Made by a program: the position numbers and the translations under genes. A DNA stretch of 64,000 nt from Steinernema hermaphroditum (taxonomy: Eukaryota > Nematoda > Chromadorea > Rhabditida > Steinernematidae): assembly GCA_030435675.1 (NCBI GenBank), contig CM059624.1, positions 15,710,769 to 15,774,768 of the forward strand, read 5' to 3'. Of the stretch, positions 1 to 12,502 are shown piece after piece. Position 1 is the first letter of the stretch. The number at the start of each line of letters is the position of its first letter. Below the pieces are notes generated by a model, which worked only from the letters and a program-made list of their open reading frames with translations, was not told the DNA's origin and searched no databases.

Positions 1-3000
1 GACGGTCATCAACGACCGCTCATTCAACTCATTTCTTAAAGAGCGAGTGGACTACCCGACCGATCACTGTGGACAAAAATGACACCTTTCCATAAAGGCA
101 TAAAGGTGTTGCATGCCATTTGGGCAAGTGCGGCAATATGACCACAATAATGATCGAGATTGACATCTGCCTTGATTCATTTCTTAGAGAGCGAAAGGAC
201 GACCCGAGCGATCTCCAACGAAAAATGCAAAAACCGTCATCCTTTCCCAGTAACAGTAGGGCAAACTGCTTCTCCTGAACTTTATCCATCAGATGGTCAA
301 TAGAGTATTTTGTAAATCTGCAGATGAGGTAAACCTACAAGCAAGGACGAAAGCTACGTCGCATTGCTCGCTCTGACCCGAAGCTGACCATTGTGAAAAT
401 AAGAAATTAACACCGGTTTTTGGAAAAATTGGGAATGTTCCTGAGAAAGGTTGAAAATGGGAATGATGACATGCTACTTCCGTGAGGATACACGTTCAAC
501 AACATGTTTTACCTTGACAGTGTGCCATAAAGACATTTCAACCAATCCCTTTAACACATCAAAGGTCTGTCGAAATCCCAGCTCATTCCTAAGGATGGTC
601 AAGAACCCAAGGGGATTAATGTTCCAGGGAAACGGTCAAGATCCCAGAGAGTCGCTCCAGTTCCCAGGGGGTCAAAACAATGAGCGATGGTCGAGATCCC
701 TCGGGGGACGGTTAAGATCAAGGGTGTCGGCTTTTTTGCCACTAGTTCACCACCAAGAACGTAAATACGAAGCAAACAAGGATGTTTCAGCGGATATAAG
801 TCGATAGATAAGTAGAACATGGTCACTATGGCACATGTATGATGTTAAACCGGAAAAACTTGGCTATACATAAGTCAGTACACCGCTCTTCCTTTCCGTC
901 CATAGCACAATCTCGTACAGACCCTCATCAGCCAATCAGACCTCAAACATTTCTGTTCATCGAAAGTTTGACTGGGATTCAAGATGGTCGGAGAGGCGTG
1001 GCCGTCCTCTCCGAACAATTTGTTCACATTTTGATCAGCACGTTTTTGTGCAAATTTTCAACATTCCGCACATTGCTCTCCAATCCCCGTTAATCAGTTC
1101 CAACTCCGCGTCTCCGCTTTTGCAAAAAACGCCACTTTACGACGTCTCTAATCTCATTTGTGCCTTCGCAGCTACGGCGGTCAATCACAAAAACGAGACG
1201 TAAACCAAAATTAAATCGTCTGCTTCACGTCCATTATCGCCAGTTTATGATGCACCACAGAACACACGCATTGATCAGTCGAAGGCGACGGAAAAGTGGG
1301 CCACTTGTTGGGGGGACCGGCGTCGTTTTTCTCCAAGAAAATGGAGGGGGGTAAACAAACGTGATCAAAGCGGTTGTGAGCGCCCGGGGGACGATGCAAG
1401 GACGCGAAGAGGGGAGATCGAGGACGTCGCTGGAGGAGAGCAGTGGCGGGCTGCGGACGACGCACGGAGAGCGAAATCAGGAAATCGAATGGTGTTTGTC
1501 GGCCTTGAAAAACGCGAGCGACACGCCGCAGCACGAGAGAGTTGTTTACTCGGGTCGCGAATTTAGCAGAAAATGTGTGGTGCAGGCTGAAAGTGCACGA
1601 CGGGGAGCGCCGAGATGGGCTCTCTAAGTGGGGTGGTCATTGATCGTTTGAATTCGGGCGGGCGGTTCAAAAAAGTGATGCTTGGTAGATGAGACGAGGG
1701 CAAGAAGGAAGTGTGAGATGAGCGCAAATCGGGTTTCCATGTGGATGGAAACCTTGGAGATGCTCTTCATCGATGAGTGAATGTAGATGCGGTAGTTCTG
1801 CTCTTGTAGGGCTTATGAACCGAGACGTCTGTTAAACTTTAATGCCGTTTCAAACGTCCCCTGGGATCCTTAGATTGTGACGGGATTTCGACCGTACCCC
1901 GTGAACTTGGTAAATTTTCGTTCATGCAGAGTACTGTTTGGTACAACACAATCTATGTGTCGAGCATAAAGACGGCTTACGGAGTTAGAAACATTTTGAT
2001 AATTATGAGCTCCCGACAAGTTAGGTTATCAAATACGATTGACCGTTCAAATTCCCCTCCTTCGCGCGTTCGTCCGCAGGCACATCGCGCTCGTCGACGA
2101 TACCCTGTATTTACAATTATGCGCCAAGAAATGAAAGTAAAAGGGAAGTCTTTAATCTGTGTCGGTGGCGATCGGTCGCGTAGTGCGTTCGCTATCATGC
2201 AATCCAACGATTGACCAAGAAGGCCGTCACCACCACTCCCCCACGGAATCATAAGTCTCGCTGCAACTCTGCAGTTGACGCCATGAGCCCAAACCATAAC
2301 TTCACCGCATGCAAATCAGCTTTTCGCCTCTGCGAAGCTTGCGCAAACAGATGCGATCACCGCGCTTTTTTGTTGCTGCCGCGCCAAAGCCAGAAGGCGA
2401 ACAGTATGGTGTGGTGTTATACTCTGCCTCCAAGTGTTTAAAAGGCGTCCTGCACGGCGTAATGCAGTTGAGTCAGTGATGGATAGGCATCTGAAGTCCA
2501 AAACGATGTAAATGAACTCCTATTGTTTGAAACTCGTAGTTCCCTCTGGAAGTCGGAAGACTTACGGAAGACGTCACAGGGTTTGCCATCTGACCAGATG
2601 ATCAGAGAGCGAATGAGGGACGTACCGCTCACCGCCGCGGCACGAGTGAGAGGCCCTGGTTTCATACGTCCAATAAAAAGGCTGTTTGATGTGGAATGAG
2701 AGATTTGAGACCGGTTAAATTCAATCATCTAGTCACTGCTCGATCACAGAATCCTTACCTCAGTAATAAGCTCTAAAGGACTTTTAAAGTTAAGCCATCT
2801 TAAAAACTCTCTTTCATGATTTAACTTTGAGGAACATAGATTAAGTATGCTATAGATGTTGTTCACCCGACGGACTAGCGCATCTATGCTCAGGATTAAT
2901 ATGGCTTACGGGCTACGCTCTGTTTCAAGGTCACAATTATGATACGAACAAAAAGGGATAAGAAATTTGAGCTGAATAATACGAATAATTCAGTAAGAAA

Positions 3001-4759
3001 ATCTCAGACGTGCTCAGATCCCAGTACAATATCAAATGAGCACGATCGCAAGATGTGCCCTTTCCTACGAACTACATCAAACCCACCAAAAGGTCACTTT
3101 TTATCCCAAACGCTGTCATTTTCGATGTTCGTTAAACTAGGATAACCTGGATTGTTTTTTAATGAAACCGGTATGCGCCGTCGATTCTTTTCGGAATGCA
3201 CGTCGCCAGTGTACAAGAGTGCAATTACACCACCCACAAATCATCGGCATTGTTAAGGACGAATCCGGTTTGGCGCAAACAAAGTGCATCATCGGGCGAA
3301 CGAGTCAAAGATGGTAATAAACAGCCTCTGCATGATATACATACTACATACTATGCATCTGAGAGAACGGCGAAAGTAGCACTTCGTTAATCGATCCATG
3401 ATTGCGGATCGCCTTTGTTCGAACGCCGAATCAAAACGCGGTTTGAAACGTCTCCGTCAAGATGCCATTCGTTTCAACGAGTGAACAAAGAAATTCTTTT
3501 TACGCAGTATACAAACAAAACTGTCAAAAAAACAGTTCCTCCCTAAACAGTCGGCTCGGTTCTTGAGTGCCGCTGCTCAGACAGACAAGAAATCTAGATC
3601 AACGAGGATCTATTGACAATGTTGAAGCACTACATCTCATTTTAAATCAAATCAAATCAGTTTATCCACAAATGCATGCAACAATAGCAGCAATTGGGTG
3701 ATATAACACTCAGGCCGGAGCACTTCTAGAGTGACGGGGAAAGAATGGGTGTTAGCGGCAGGCATAACAGTTAGAGTATAGGGGAGCGAGGGGATCATTT
3801 TGTTAGTATAGCTGACTTGGTGACCAGAACCATGCTAAAAGGTCTTATATTTACTCTCAGGACCCTTTGAAACGGCCTACATGAAATAGGACATTGTTCA
3901 GATAGCCATTACGCGATGCCCATTTAAGCTCAACTGTCTATAATGAATAAGTGAACGCATTCCCGCGAGCGCAATCGATAATCCATAAAATCAATCGCGT
4001 AGCACGAACTAAAACCTACTACAACATAGTTTTTTTTTCTCTAAGACACAAACTCGCACCGTCAGGATGGAACACATGTGGATCGCCCACAAGTGCCCGT
4101 GCACCGTTTGAGGTCTCCGCAGGACGCACCGCGTGGCACCGAACCATCTCCCCCGCGCGCGCCACATAACATATATTATGTGAAGTTGAACACTTTTTTA
4201 TTAGGATCCTTGAAGGCGGTCGGGACACGCGAAAACATCTCGCTTTCAGTTGAGTCAGATATTGGATCTGTGACTATTTTTGGAGAATTTATTATGCAAA
4301 CAATAACAATCGTCATACGTCTTATTTTATGGAATTTTAAATGGTCATGTTTCGTGGTCTGAAGATCCGGAGCCATTTCCTGAAGCGTCACTTTTTCGCG
4401 CATGCGGGAACAAAGCTAATATGAGCAGAAATCCAAATGAGGTAACAAAAGGAAGCTGTTCCTTGTGGTAGGCAAGACCAGAGATGGCCAACCGCGCAGC
4501 CAGACAGATTGGCCAACCAAGTCAGCCTGAATCGATCGCCTGACGGTATATACATCCCATTCGATCCCAATCGTTAGTCCGCGTTGGTACGAGAGGACGC
4601 AGACGAACAGAGAAGCGATTTGTACGTGAAAGCAACACTTAGCCTTTTCTCAGACTGTAGCGACTGCCTGAGATATAAAACTGTAAGGAGATTAGTTCAA
4701 AAGCTGAGTCGGATCGTTCACCCGAGAAAGAAAAGTTTAATACTCGTGAAAAATGAAGT
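1..4759. other. Gene-poor repeat-containing stretch
   Basis: I see no supportable gene. Positions 9-110 and about 158-225 match part of an element that recurs at 48489-48590 (shared words such as CGACCGCTCA and GAGCGAGTGGAC). Positions 590-725 carry degenerate GGGA/GGTCAAGATCCC-like units related to those at 23.4-23.8 kb. A GC-rich patch at about 1160-1630 leaves several frames open by composition. A short stretch near 2447-2462 is the reverse complement of a word at 42304-42318 (GCCGTGCAGGACG). Confidence 0.5.
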
Positions 4760-4831
4760 TGCCGCTTGCAGGGATCGAACCTGCGACCTTCTGTTTACGA
4801 GACAGACGCTCTGCCACTGAGCTAAAGCGGC
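4760..4831 (-). tRNA. tRNA-Thr (anticodon CGT)
   Basis: A 72-nt cloverleaf can be drawn by eye. The seven-base acceptor stem GCCGCTT/AAGCGGC pairs perfectly, with discriminator A. The D arm is GCTC/GAGC, the anticodon stem TCTGT/ACAGA carries loop CTCGTAA, and the T arm GCAGG/CCTGC carries loop TTCGATC. Anticodon CGT reads ACG (threonine). No intron. It lies about 500 nt past the 3' end of the MADF-BESS gene, on the same strand. The anticodon and D arms are nearly identical to those of the two other tRNA-Thr genes in the window, so the three are one family. Confidence 0.95.
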
Positions 4832-5211
4832 ACTGGATGGCTCTACAGACACAGTCCATTTACAGACATAGCATCTGTCATTTTCAGTATGGCGATGAAG
4901 GAAACGAGTCGATCGACCTTGAGTTCCTTGTTGTGTTGGCTGTGAATTATTACAGAAAAAAACATTGCAATCAGTTTTATTATTCCTTGTGGAATACTCG
5001 CAGCCATAAATGGATCATCGATGGACTCAATGGAATTATCTTGCTGGATTGACTAGCATTTTGTTCGCCGTAAAGTGCTCATTCCCTTCGTTGTGATCGG
5101 TCTGATCCTCCTTCAAAAATATGTTTAAACACTGTTATTATCCACCGGCCGCGGTATGAAGAGATATCACCCCCGCAGATCCATCTATTTGTCCCTATCA
5201 CTTCACTTAAG

Positions 5212-5217
5212 TTTATT
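5212..5217 (-). terminator. Poly(A) signal AATAAA of the MADF-BESS gene
   Basis: TTTATT on the plus strand reads AATAAA on the gene's strand, about 125 nt beyond the TAA stop at 5340-5342. This gives a short 3' UTR typical of nematodes. Confidence 0.55.
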
Positions 5218-5339
5218 ACTACCCTTACTATTCACCATAAATACATTTCTCACAGAATAAATACTATAAATACACAATGTATGAGGATCATTGGCGACTC
5301 GTAATTCACACATTATTTGCTTCCTGCCACACTCGCGCT

Positions 5340-8300
5340 TTACATCGCCGTGGGACCCTCCTGATCCGTTTCCACCTTGTAGAGCAGCTCGGCGATCTTC
5401 ATCTTGATATACGACCTTTGCGCGTTGTTGAATCGCTCCAGGGCGAAGGCGACGGTACGTCCAAAGAGTTCGGACTCCGAACTGATCGGGTTCTGAAGGG
5501 AAGTCGTTGGAGTGGTGGAGGAGGTGGGGAGCTCTACAGAGTCCAGAAGGCTGAGAAGTTTCTCGGTGGTGGAAACAGTGGCGTTGAACTTGCTGCCGTT
5601 TGAGTGGTTTAGTATCTCGTCCATGTCGACGTCAACATTTTCCGGAGTCTCAGGCTCCTCTAGAACTCATCTTGAACGAACTGTCGCGATTACTGTACTC
5701 ACCTTCAAGTTTCATGTGCGGCACTTCAACTTCAGGCTCTTCGGGACTCTCTGCTTTGGGTCTAAGATGACGTTAGGCGGTTTATGGAATGAGGAACATA
5801 CAGAGAAGGACGGTCCCACTTGGGCTTCTCACGGTCTTCGACGTATTTCTCCAAGAAAATGAGCTCGTCGTAGTACTTCCACTTGTTCTTCGCGTCCAGA
5901 GGACGGCCCGTTTTCATCGCCTTGCTGAGTTTCGTGTACCGGTCGCGGACGTTCTTCCATTTCTTGCAGAGTACCTTGCCTCCTTCTGAAAATACATTAT
6001 ATGTTTCAGTTTGCACAACACCTCTTATTGGCCCAAATCAGCACTTGTCGGAATCCAAAAAGGGGAGGATGCTCAGGAGCTAATTGGTGGCAAGAGGGAG
6101 CTATAAATATCTCATGGAATGACGTTTCGCAAAAGGTTTCATCAAATAAACCGATATCGGCAGATTCCGGTTCGGCCAGTTATCAAATGGTAGATTCGTA
6201 TGCAGAAGATGTCGTTAATGGATGTCTTAGTTTCACGAAGCAATAAAGGAAGGCACTCATAATATAGGAGTCCATAAATGTTTGATTAGGGCGCGTCGAA
6301 TTTATTGTTTTCGAACCGGTTTTTTGTCAGCTTTTTTCAAATGCATAAACCGAAATTGGGTCATATTCAGGAGGTCATAACATTCAGTTTACGGATTGAC
6401 CACAGAAGAGTCTATTCTTAGAATAACCGAAAGATTGAAGCCGCATAAAGGCGCTTGTCTATCCGCAACGGCGCGAAGGAGCGCAGACGATCAGAAAAAA
6501 AATTCCGGGTTTGGCTTTTTCGGGTGAGTAAAACGATGAGTAAATGAACCTGGCACAACCCAAATGGGGCAAGCGAATAGTGGTCGGTCAGAAATGAGAT
6601 GAGTGAACGGTTATTCTTGGCTTTTCATATTTCGTGCAATGATCGCCCCAGCTCGTAGAGGGTACATAGTACCAAGGATCCTTAATTCCATTTTTTGCCT
6701 GACACACAAGCGGATCACGACCGCACGACTTTCCTGTCCCCCCAAACCGAATATGCCCTGCATTACCTATGCCATCAGTTGCACCGAAGACGACTTTCCG
6801 TCCCGCATCACCCGATTCGCCCGGATCAACACTTAGAGGTGCTGATGACCTTGAAATCTGAAGGGGTCCCGCTGCTACGCTCAACTCCGATATTGGAAAA
6901 AGTTGCTGTCATTTTCGAAAAACTGAAAGATCATCTGCACTTCGACTCAGAAGGGTCGTTTCTTTGTTGAGCAAATAATCTGACACAGTTTTTCCCTCTG
7001 CCTACCAGCCGCATCGCGAGTATTTGCTAAGAACACGAAGGCGTAGGTCAGAAAGGGTCCTGTCTTGATCCACTATTTCGTAATTTACATTTCCGTTCTT
7101 GTGTGCAAACAAACGAACGACACTTGTGAGTCAATCATCTGAATAAATGACCGCATTTATCAGCAAACCCCCGCATTTTCGTCAGAGTAATCTGACAAAA
7201 AAACAAGACCCTTTTCGAGAAATCACATCCTACAGAATGTCGCGTTTATAGACATGCCAAGAAAGCAAGGTTCTCGTTTCTCGTTCAAGGCATGTTCATT
7301 TTTCTCATTCACGGCCTATTTCTCTCGGAATTTCAGGGCACCTTGCATGACTCTTGGAAAGGCTTTCTGAAAAGCCATGGGAGGAAAAATTCATATACGA
7401 GGAAAAATTCCTTAAGTGGTTTTCAGAAGGATATGACATTGTTTATCGCCCAAAAAAATGTTAACTTCCTGTTAAGACTATAATAAGTAGTCACTTGTTG
7501 TTTGTGAGAAGTGTGAATTGCTCGATTTTGTGCACATTTCTTATGAATTAGATATGTAACGAAACTCCAAATTGTTTAAGTTCAATTGGACTCATGACGA
7601 CGTCAAGAATTTCTTGGCTTGCTTTTTGGAGGTCTTCTTGTTTGTCTAGTGGCTCGTTCTATACAGTTACCTTTCTGCAGCCGGTTATCGCGATTCTAGC
7701 TATTTGACACTCATCGACAAGCCATAAATGAACAAAATTCCAAAACTCTGAGGAATTGCGAAGTATTCATGCACGATTTACCGGAAAAACTCATCGGAAA
7801 CAGAGCCGTGTAGTCATGATCTTGGTAGTCTGGGCCTCGGTAGACTCGATATTGAAAAAGAGTCAAAAGAAAGGCAAGCATGTAAAGAGAAAGGACGTGC
7901 GGGCGCTAATGACTTCGTTACGCCACAATGACTGCCTTTCCAGTCGGAAAAAGATTGCTCGAAGTGCAGTGACTCTGATGGGGTTCCAGGAGGAAAATGT
8001 AGTTTAGTCGCGGAAGTCTCGGTCTCAGTTTTTCAAAGTCTTCGTTTTCTCGGCTCTGATCCCAAATCAGCGATTACTGTAGCTAGCCGTTGAGGTGGAA
8101 AGGTGCGAGAAACCGTCGAGGAACTGAGAAACACCGAATCGAAGAAACATATTCAAAGGGGGTCAGCCGTTCACTCAGGTACGGTAGGCGAAGGTTCCTA
8201 GAGATTGTCAGCGAGACATACATATATGCGCAACGATGATGATGTCTATGCAAAAACAAAAAAACAAAAACAGATCCCAGAAATACTATTTATTCACACC

Positions 8301-10124
8301 CAAAAAATTCATGGCCATCATCCATCATTCCGTCATTTCCGAATTCCAGAACTGATCGTTGGCCATTGAATTTTAAGGATCGTTGGTTTCCAAACATCTT
8401 CGCCCAATTATCCATCTTCTCTCCTGATAACCATTTCCAATTGGTCAAAAATCAAAGAACACCCTAAATAAAACAGTTTCAAACCGTTTCGGAACGCACT
8501 CAATCAGAGGACCGGTTTGTGTTCGTTTCCGGGTTGAAATCCCAACGGCGCCGCCGCCGGCGTCCAAATTAGAGCCGTCCCGCTGGCCGCGCCTCAAGCA
8601 AACATCATCCCTCCGTCGCCGCCGCCCAAACACTTCAGCTTCCCGGGCGCGTAAACAAGCATTTAGCAAAAACGACACCCACTTTGGACTTTAAGCCGCG
8701 GTGTCGTCGTGGGAATTTGGAAGTTTCTTTCAAATCAACTGCTTATTTTAGTCGTTCTTTTCGCGGAATTTGGCGAAAGATACCGTATCTTAGCGTGAGC
8801 CTTAGAGCAACCCTCAACGCCTGAGATTTAGGCTATGTTAACTGCGTTTTTTGGGAATTATGTTATGCGTGGAAACATAAAAAGGACGTGCTCAGATGTC
8901 GATGTATTGACCATAGATAATTGATTACAGTCCGTCTTTAAATACGATTCTAAGCATAAGATCGACTCAGTTGGAGGCGGAGATTCAATTCTTGGATAGA
9001 GTGATTTACTTTGAAAGTGATCCTCTATGAATGAGGTGCAACAATGAGGTCTGAGATTGAGCTTAAGCTTATTAGGCAAGCTTGCCCTATGTACAGGCTT
9101 ATGAGCTTTTTGATGAGAGTAAGATTTCCAGGAGAGATGCCAACTGAGGCAGAGCCGGCTCGGATTGCGAAATTTCACCGAGTCGGCATCTCTGCTAGTA
9201 ACTCGCTACACAAATCTACCTTTATCGCCATTATAGGAATTTTACACTAGTCAACAACCAATAAATGAATAAAATTCCAAAGTTCGGCATCTGCGGCTTC
9301 CAGTGATCACGTTGTGTTCTGTTTTCGAACTATGGAGATCTGAATTGCGTTTCAGGTTCATAAAACAATCTTTAAATGAGGTCTCTTAGGGACGAATATC
9401 CAAGAGACCATTGCTAAGGCTTGTATGCAATTACGATTACGGTATTTGGTATTAGGACTACGGTTTACAGATGACACTAGGCTATGTGAATCGAATCGTT
9501 TGAAGACAAGTACGGTTTTTAGTTATCACGTCGTGTTAAGCTTTCGAGCTTTGGAGCTCTGCGGTTTGGAAATCTCACTTCGTCATATCAGATCATGTAA
9601 ACTTAGGGGAGGTATGGTGTACTCATTAAGCGTTTGAAAACGAACGACAATCGGTCATAGGAAGATTAGCAAAAATGGGTTTGAAAAGAGACGAGCGTTA
9701 AACTATAGGATCTCGCTAGCCTAGACTTCTGATTGTCGGTTGTAGACAAACAACAAATCTTAAATTCTTTGAAGTCGCACATTGAGCTCTTTCGTACCTC
9801 TATATGCTAGCCATATCACGTTTGTACCCCTTTGTTAGTTATGTATACGAATTGTATTTCTCTTGCAAAAAAAAATCTCCATTCGCTTTGGAGATGGAAA
9901 TACGTTAAACCCCCCTCCCCCCCCCTTAACAATCAGAACCACGTACCATCAAAGTTCATGCTCTTCGCGAGACGCTCCCATTTCGCATCTTTCAACATGC
10001 TGTCCTTGTAGTCTGGATGGCGATTATTGTACAGGAGCGGTTCGTCCTTCACCAGTTCGATGAGCACTCCGATGTCGAAGCGTCGAGGCGGCGACATGCT
10101 ACCGTTTCCGTTGTTCGAAAGCAT
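5340..10124 (-). CDS. MADF-BESS domain DNA-binding protein (4 exons)
   Basis: Likely nuclear transcription regulator of the Adf-1/MADF-BESS class. Exons on the minus strand: 10124-9947, 5985-5802, 5761-5703, 5659-5340; reading phases agree at all three junctions (246 aa). The MADF domain, about residues 16-105, is split by intron 1: exon 1 gives VLIELVKDEPLLYNNRHPDY and KWERLAKSM, exon 2 gives KKWKNVRDRY and NKWKYYDELIFL, with the usual spaced tryptophans. A Pro/Glu-rich linker follows. The C-terminal region has the BESS pattern (ELFGRTVAFALERFN, then IKMKIAELLYKV). Length is normal for the family. Introns 2 and 3 are 40 and 43 nt; intron 1 is 3961 nt. The start is the ATG four bases after a TTTCAG acceptor, which suggests SL trans-splicing or an unseen 5' exon. 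An upstream in-frame ATG at 10139 would cross that acceptor. Domain calls are by eye. Confidence 0.85.
5986..9946 (-). other. 3961-nt first intron of the MADF-BESS gene
   Basis: Bounded by GTACGT at 9946 and TTTTCAG at 5986. It contains a foldback copy of a dispersed repeat at 9133-9195 and a GC-rich patch at about 8510-8660. Positions 6695-6970 hold an open frame on the opposite strand whose translation (FLSPQTEYALHYLCHQL, then LEKVAVIFEKLKDHLHF) looks protein-like but matches nothing I recognise. No other gene is supported. Confidence 0.6.
9133..9195. repeat. Foldback copy of a dispersed GCCGGCTCGG/GAGTCGGCATCTCTGC repeat
   Basis: The ends are inverted (GAGATGCCAACT near 9134, AGTCGGCATCTC near 9181) around AGAGCCGGCTCGGATTGCG. 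Related copies are at 24525-24582 (inside an intron of the PA-domain gene), 30245-30330, 38870-38960, 55195-55270, 55385-55455 and 56270-56330. Confidence 0.65.
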
Positions 10125-10620
10125 CCTTCTGAAATCCACAAAAACGACCCGCTAAGGTGTGTGATTGCACATGGAGAGGGTGCACGACGGTGGCGCGGGC
10201 GACCCTCCGGCGGTGGCGGGAGATGAGCAACGCGAGCAGGCCGCGGCGCTGCGGTGGTGGAAGTGGAAGACGCGAGCGAATGTTTTCGCCATCGCGTTTT
10301 TCCGCCGCCCCTCCGATGCGGCTCTGCGGACGACCGCGGAATCGATGGCGGCGGCGGCGGCGACAACGCCCGCCCGCCGAACGTCCGCCGACGAACGAGC
10401 AATCGGCGCGACGACGCACAAAGGAAGGGGAGCGAAGGCGCAAACAACAGACGGCGTCGTCACCGTCGTCGACCGAGCGAAAGAGCAATTTTGTGCCGCT
10501 GCCGCCAACGTTTTTTTTTGTCGACGTGCGGATCTGGATCGGCGGCGGTCAGCGGCCACCGCCGACGGAGTCCATAAATCGCGGCGCTGGGAAGTGGGCG
10601 GTTGAGGGGAGTCCGATTTG
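10125..10620. promoter_or_regulatory. GC- and CpG-rich 5' flank of the MADF-BESS gene
   Basis: About 470 bp immediately upstream of the MADF-BESS start is strongly GC/CpG-rich, with runs of CGG/GCG triplets. It leaves at least five reading frames open at once, a composition effect rather than coding evidence. Its position suggests a promoter or 5' leader region, but I see no TATA box. Confidence 0.4.
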
Positions 10621-10676
10621 AAAGAGGGTTACAGCACAGACAACAAGAAACAAACTGAGGATATCATGTTGTACCA

Positions 10677-11098
10677 GGTCGGCTGAACAACCAAATTTGT
10701 GTTTTTTAACTGGAAAATGATAGGCTGCTTAGGAAGGGTCTTATATTGTATCTGATTAGCCAGTCATGTTTAAAGAGATCGACTGAAAAGAACGAATGGT
10801 AATGGGAGTAATTCTGGGCGTAATACTATCAAATGCAGAACAGACGTAAGCTCCGATCGATCTAGTGTTCTGTGTATCCGCCCGACTGAACAGCCAAATT
10901 TGTGTTTTAACTGGATAACGAGAAGCGACAATGAAATGAGGTGCTTAGGAGGGATCTTATATTGAATATCGTCGATTATGTCATCAAGTTAAAAAGGTCG
11001 GCTGAAAAGCAGTGGGAATGGGAGTAATTCAGGATGCATCTTTACGGCCATATAGGGAAGAGACATAAGGCCCGATCGACCTAATTGTCTGTGTAAAG
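10677..11098. repeat. Diverged tandem duplication, two units of about 200-220 bp
   Basis: Unit 1 (10677-10879) and unit 2 (10880-11098) share CCAAATTTGTGTTTT, AACTGGA, TGCTTAGGA, ATCTTATATTG, GACTGAAAAG/GGCTGAAAAG, ATGGGAGTAATTC and a CCGATCGA-CTA-TGT block in the same order. The substitutions and indels show it is old. No coding content. Confidence 0.75.
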
Positions 11099-11156
11099 AT
11101 GTGAGCTGAAGTATGCTTTGATCGATGACTTTGAGGCACCTATCTATTGACACGAT

Positions 11157-11205
11157 CACGCGCAGAAAGACTGAAAAAATAGACTTCAATACCTCGGGTA
11201 CAATG
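11157..11205. repeat. Direct repeat copy 1 (partner at 11493-11542)
   Basis: CACGCGCAGAAAGACTG through GACTTCAATACCTCGGGTAC matches 11493-11542 with only a few differences. The two copies are 336 bp apart and the second lies about 70 bp before the TTC tract. Confidence 0.8.
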
Positions 11206-11492
11206 CACGTGGCGTGGCGGAGTTTTAGGCCTCTGGAAAAGAGGCACGCAAGCAGCTATTTGGCGCCAAAAACTCTGACAGTCTTTGTTTCTCGTGACTC
11301 GATCCATATGTGGGAAACTATCACTGTGTGCCGGGCGAAACATTTCCTTCTGTGTGTGCAGAAATTTTGTTCGTGTGCGCATGGAAGTGGCGTCGAGGGT
11401 GGAGCTCGTAACTCGTAAACTCGTCCGCATGGTATTAGCACCGATCGAGACGCCAAATCTATACAATAACCTTTTAAGTATTTCGAGATATA

Positions 11493-11542
11493 CACGCGCA
11501 GAAAGATTGAAAAAATAGACTTCAATACTTCGGGTACCAATG
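11493..11542. repeat. Direct repeat copy 2 (partner at 11157-11205)
   Basis: CACGCGCAGAAAGATTG through GACTTCAATACTTCGGGTAC is the near-identical partner of 11157-11205, placed between that copy and the long TTC microsatellite. Confidence 0.8.
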
Positions 11543-11610
11543 AACACCAAAGTGTGTACATTCTTTGTCCATTCCAAAAGAACAATTGCGAAACGTTGTG
11601 CTGTTCACAT

Positions 11611-12291
11611 TTCTTCTTCTTCTTCTTCTTCTTCTTCTTCTTCTTCTTCTTCTTCTTCTTCTTCTTCTTCTTCTTCTTCTTCTTCTTCTTCTTCTTCTTC
11701 TTCTTCTTCTTCTTCTTCTTCTTCTTCTTCTTCTTCTTCTTCTTCTTCTTCTTCTTCTTCTTCTTCTTCTTCTTCTTCTTCTTCTTCTTCTTCTTCTTCT
11801 TCTTCTTCTTCTTCTTCTTCTTCTTCTTCTTCTTCTTCTTCTTCTTCTTCTTCTTCTTCTTCTTCTTCTTCTTCTTCTTCTTCTTCTTCTTCTTCTTCTT
11901 CTTCTTCTTCTTCTTCTTCTTCTTCTTCTTCTTCTTCTTCTTCTTCTTCTTCTTCTTCTTCTTCTTCTTCTTCTTCTTCTTCTTCTTCTTCTTCTTCTTC
12001 TTCTTCTTCTTCTTCTTCTTCTTCTTCTTCTTCTTCTTCTTCTTCTTCTTCTTCTTCTTCTTCTTCTTCTTCTTCTTCTTCTTCTTCTTCTTCTTCTTCT
12101 TCTTCTTCTTCTTCTTCTTCTTCTTCTTCTTCTTCTTCTTCTTCTTCTTCTTCTTCTTCTTCTTCTTCTTCTTCTTCTTCTTCTTCTTCTTCTTCTTCTT
12201 CTTCTTCTTCTTCTTCTTCTTCTTCTTCTTCTTCTTCTTCTTCTTCTTCTTCTTCTTCTTCTTCTTCTTCTTCTTCTTCTTCTTCTTCTTC
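11611..12291. repeat. (TTC)227 perfect trinucleotide microsatellite
   Basis: The tract is 681 bp of uninterrupted TTC (GAA on the other strand), flanked by CACAT on the left and GTTTACCGG on the right. It keeps all frames open (poly-Ser, Phe, Leu, or Arg on the other strand), so the long frames crossing it are not genes. Polypurine/polypyrimidine GAA tracts can form triplex DNA. The exact unit number in an assembly may not equal the true length. The right flank (12318-12390) is homologous to 15180-15250. Confidence 0.97.
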
Positions 12292-12502
12292 GTTTACCGG
12301 AATAGACTTTCCGAAAGTGCAGCATTGCCGTTGGGGGTAACATATCTTCTATGACTGTGATGTCGATCGAGTCTAAATAAAAGTAAATCATGTTCTTTAT
12401 CCGTTATGTTTCGGCTGATAAGACAAGGCTGACTCAAAAATCTTCATTATAATTCGTCGAACATTTTGCGCCAACTCTTCATTGATTGTTTCATGCGTTG
12501 TA

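Noticed and set aside
451..807. 118-codon frame
   Set aside because: It crosses degenerate GGTCAAGATCCC-like repeats; no domain and no splice context.
6695..6970. Plus-strand frame with a plausible-looking protein inside the MADF-BESS intron
   Set aside because: No domain, no splice partners and no repeat copies seen; kept only as a note in the intron entry.
10049..10621. Five overlapping frames of 100-150 codons on both strands
   Set aside because: Composition effect of a GC/CpG-rich segment; translations are low-complexity Arg/Ala/Pro/Ser with no domain, and the region is the 5' flank of the MADF-BESS gene.
11522..12391. Very long open frames of poly-Ser, poly-Phe, poly-Leu and poly-Arg
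   Set aside because: They are translations of the TTC/GAA microsatellite in different frames; no conserved flanking domains or splice context.
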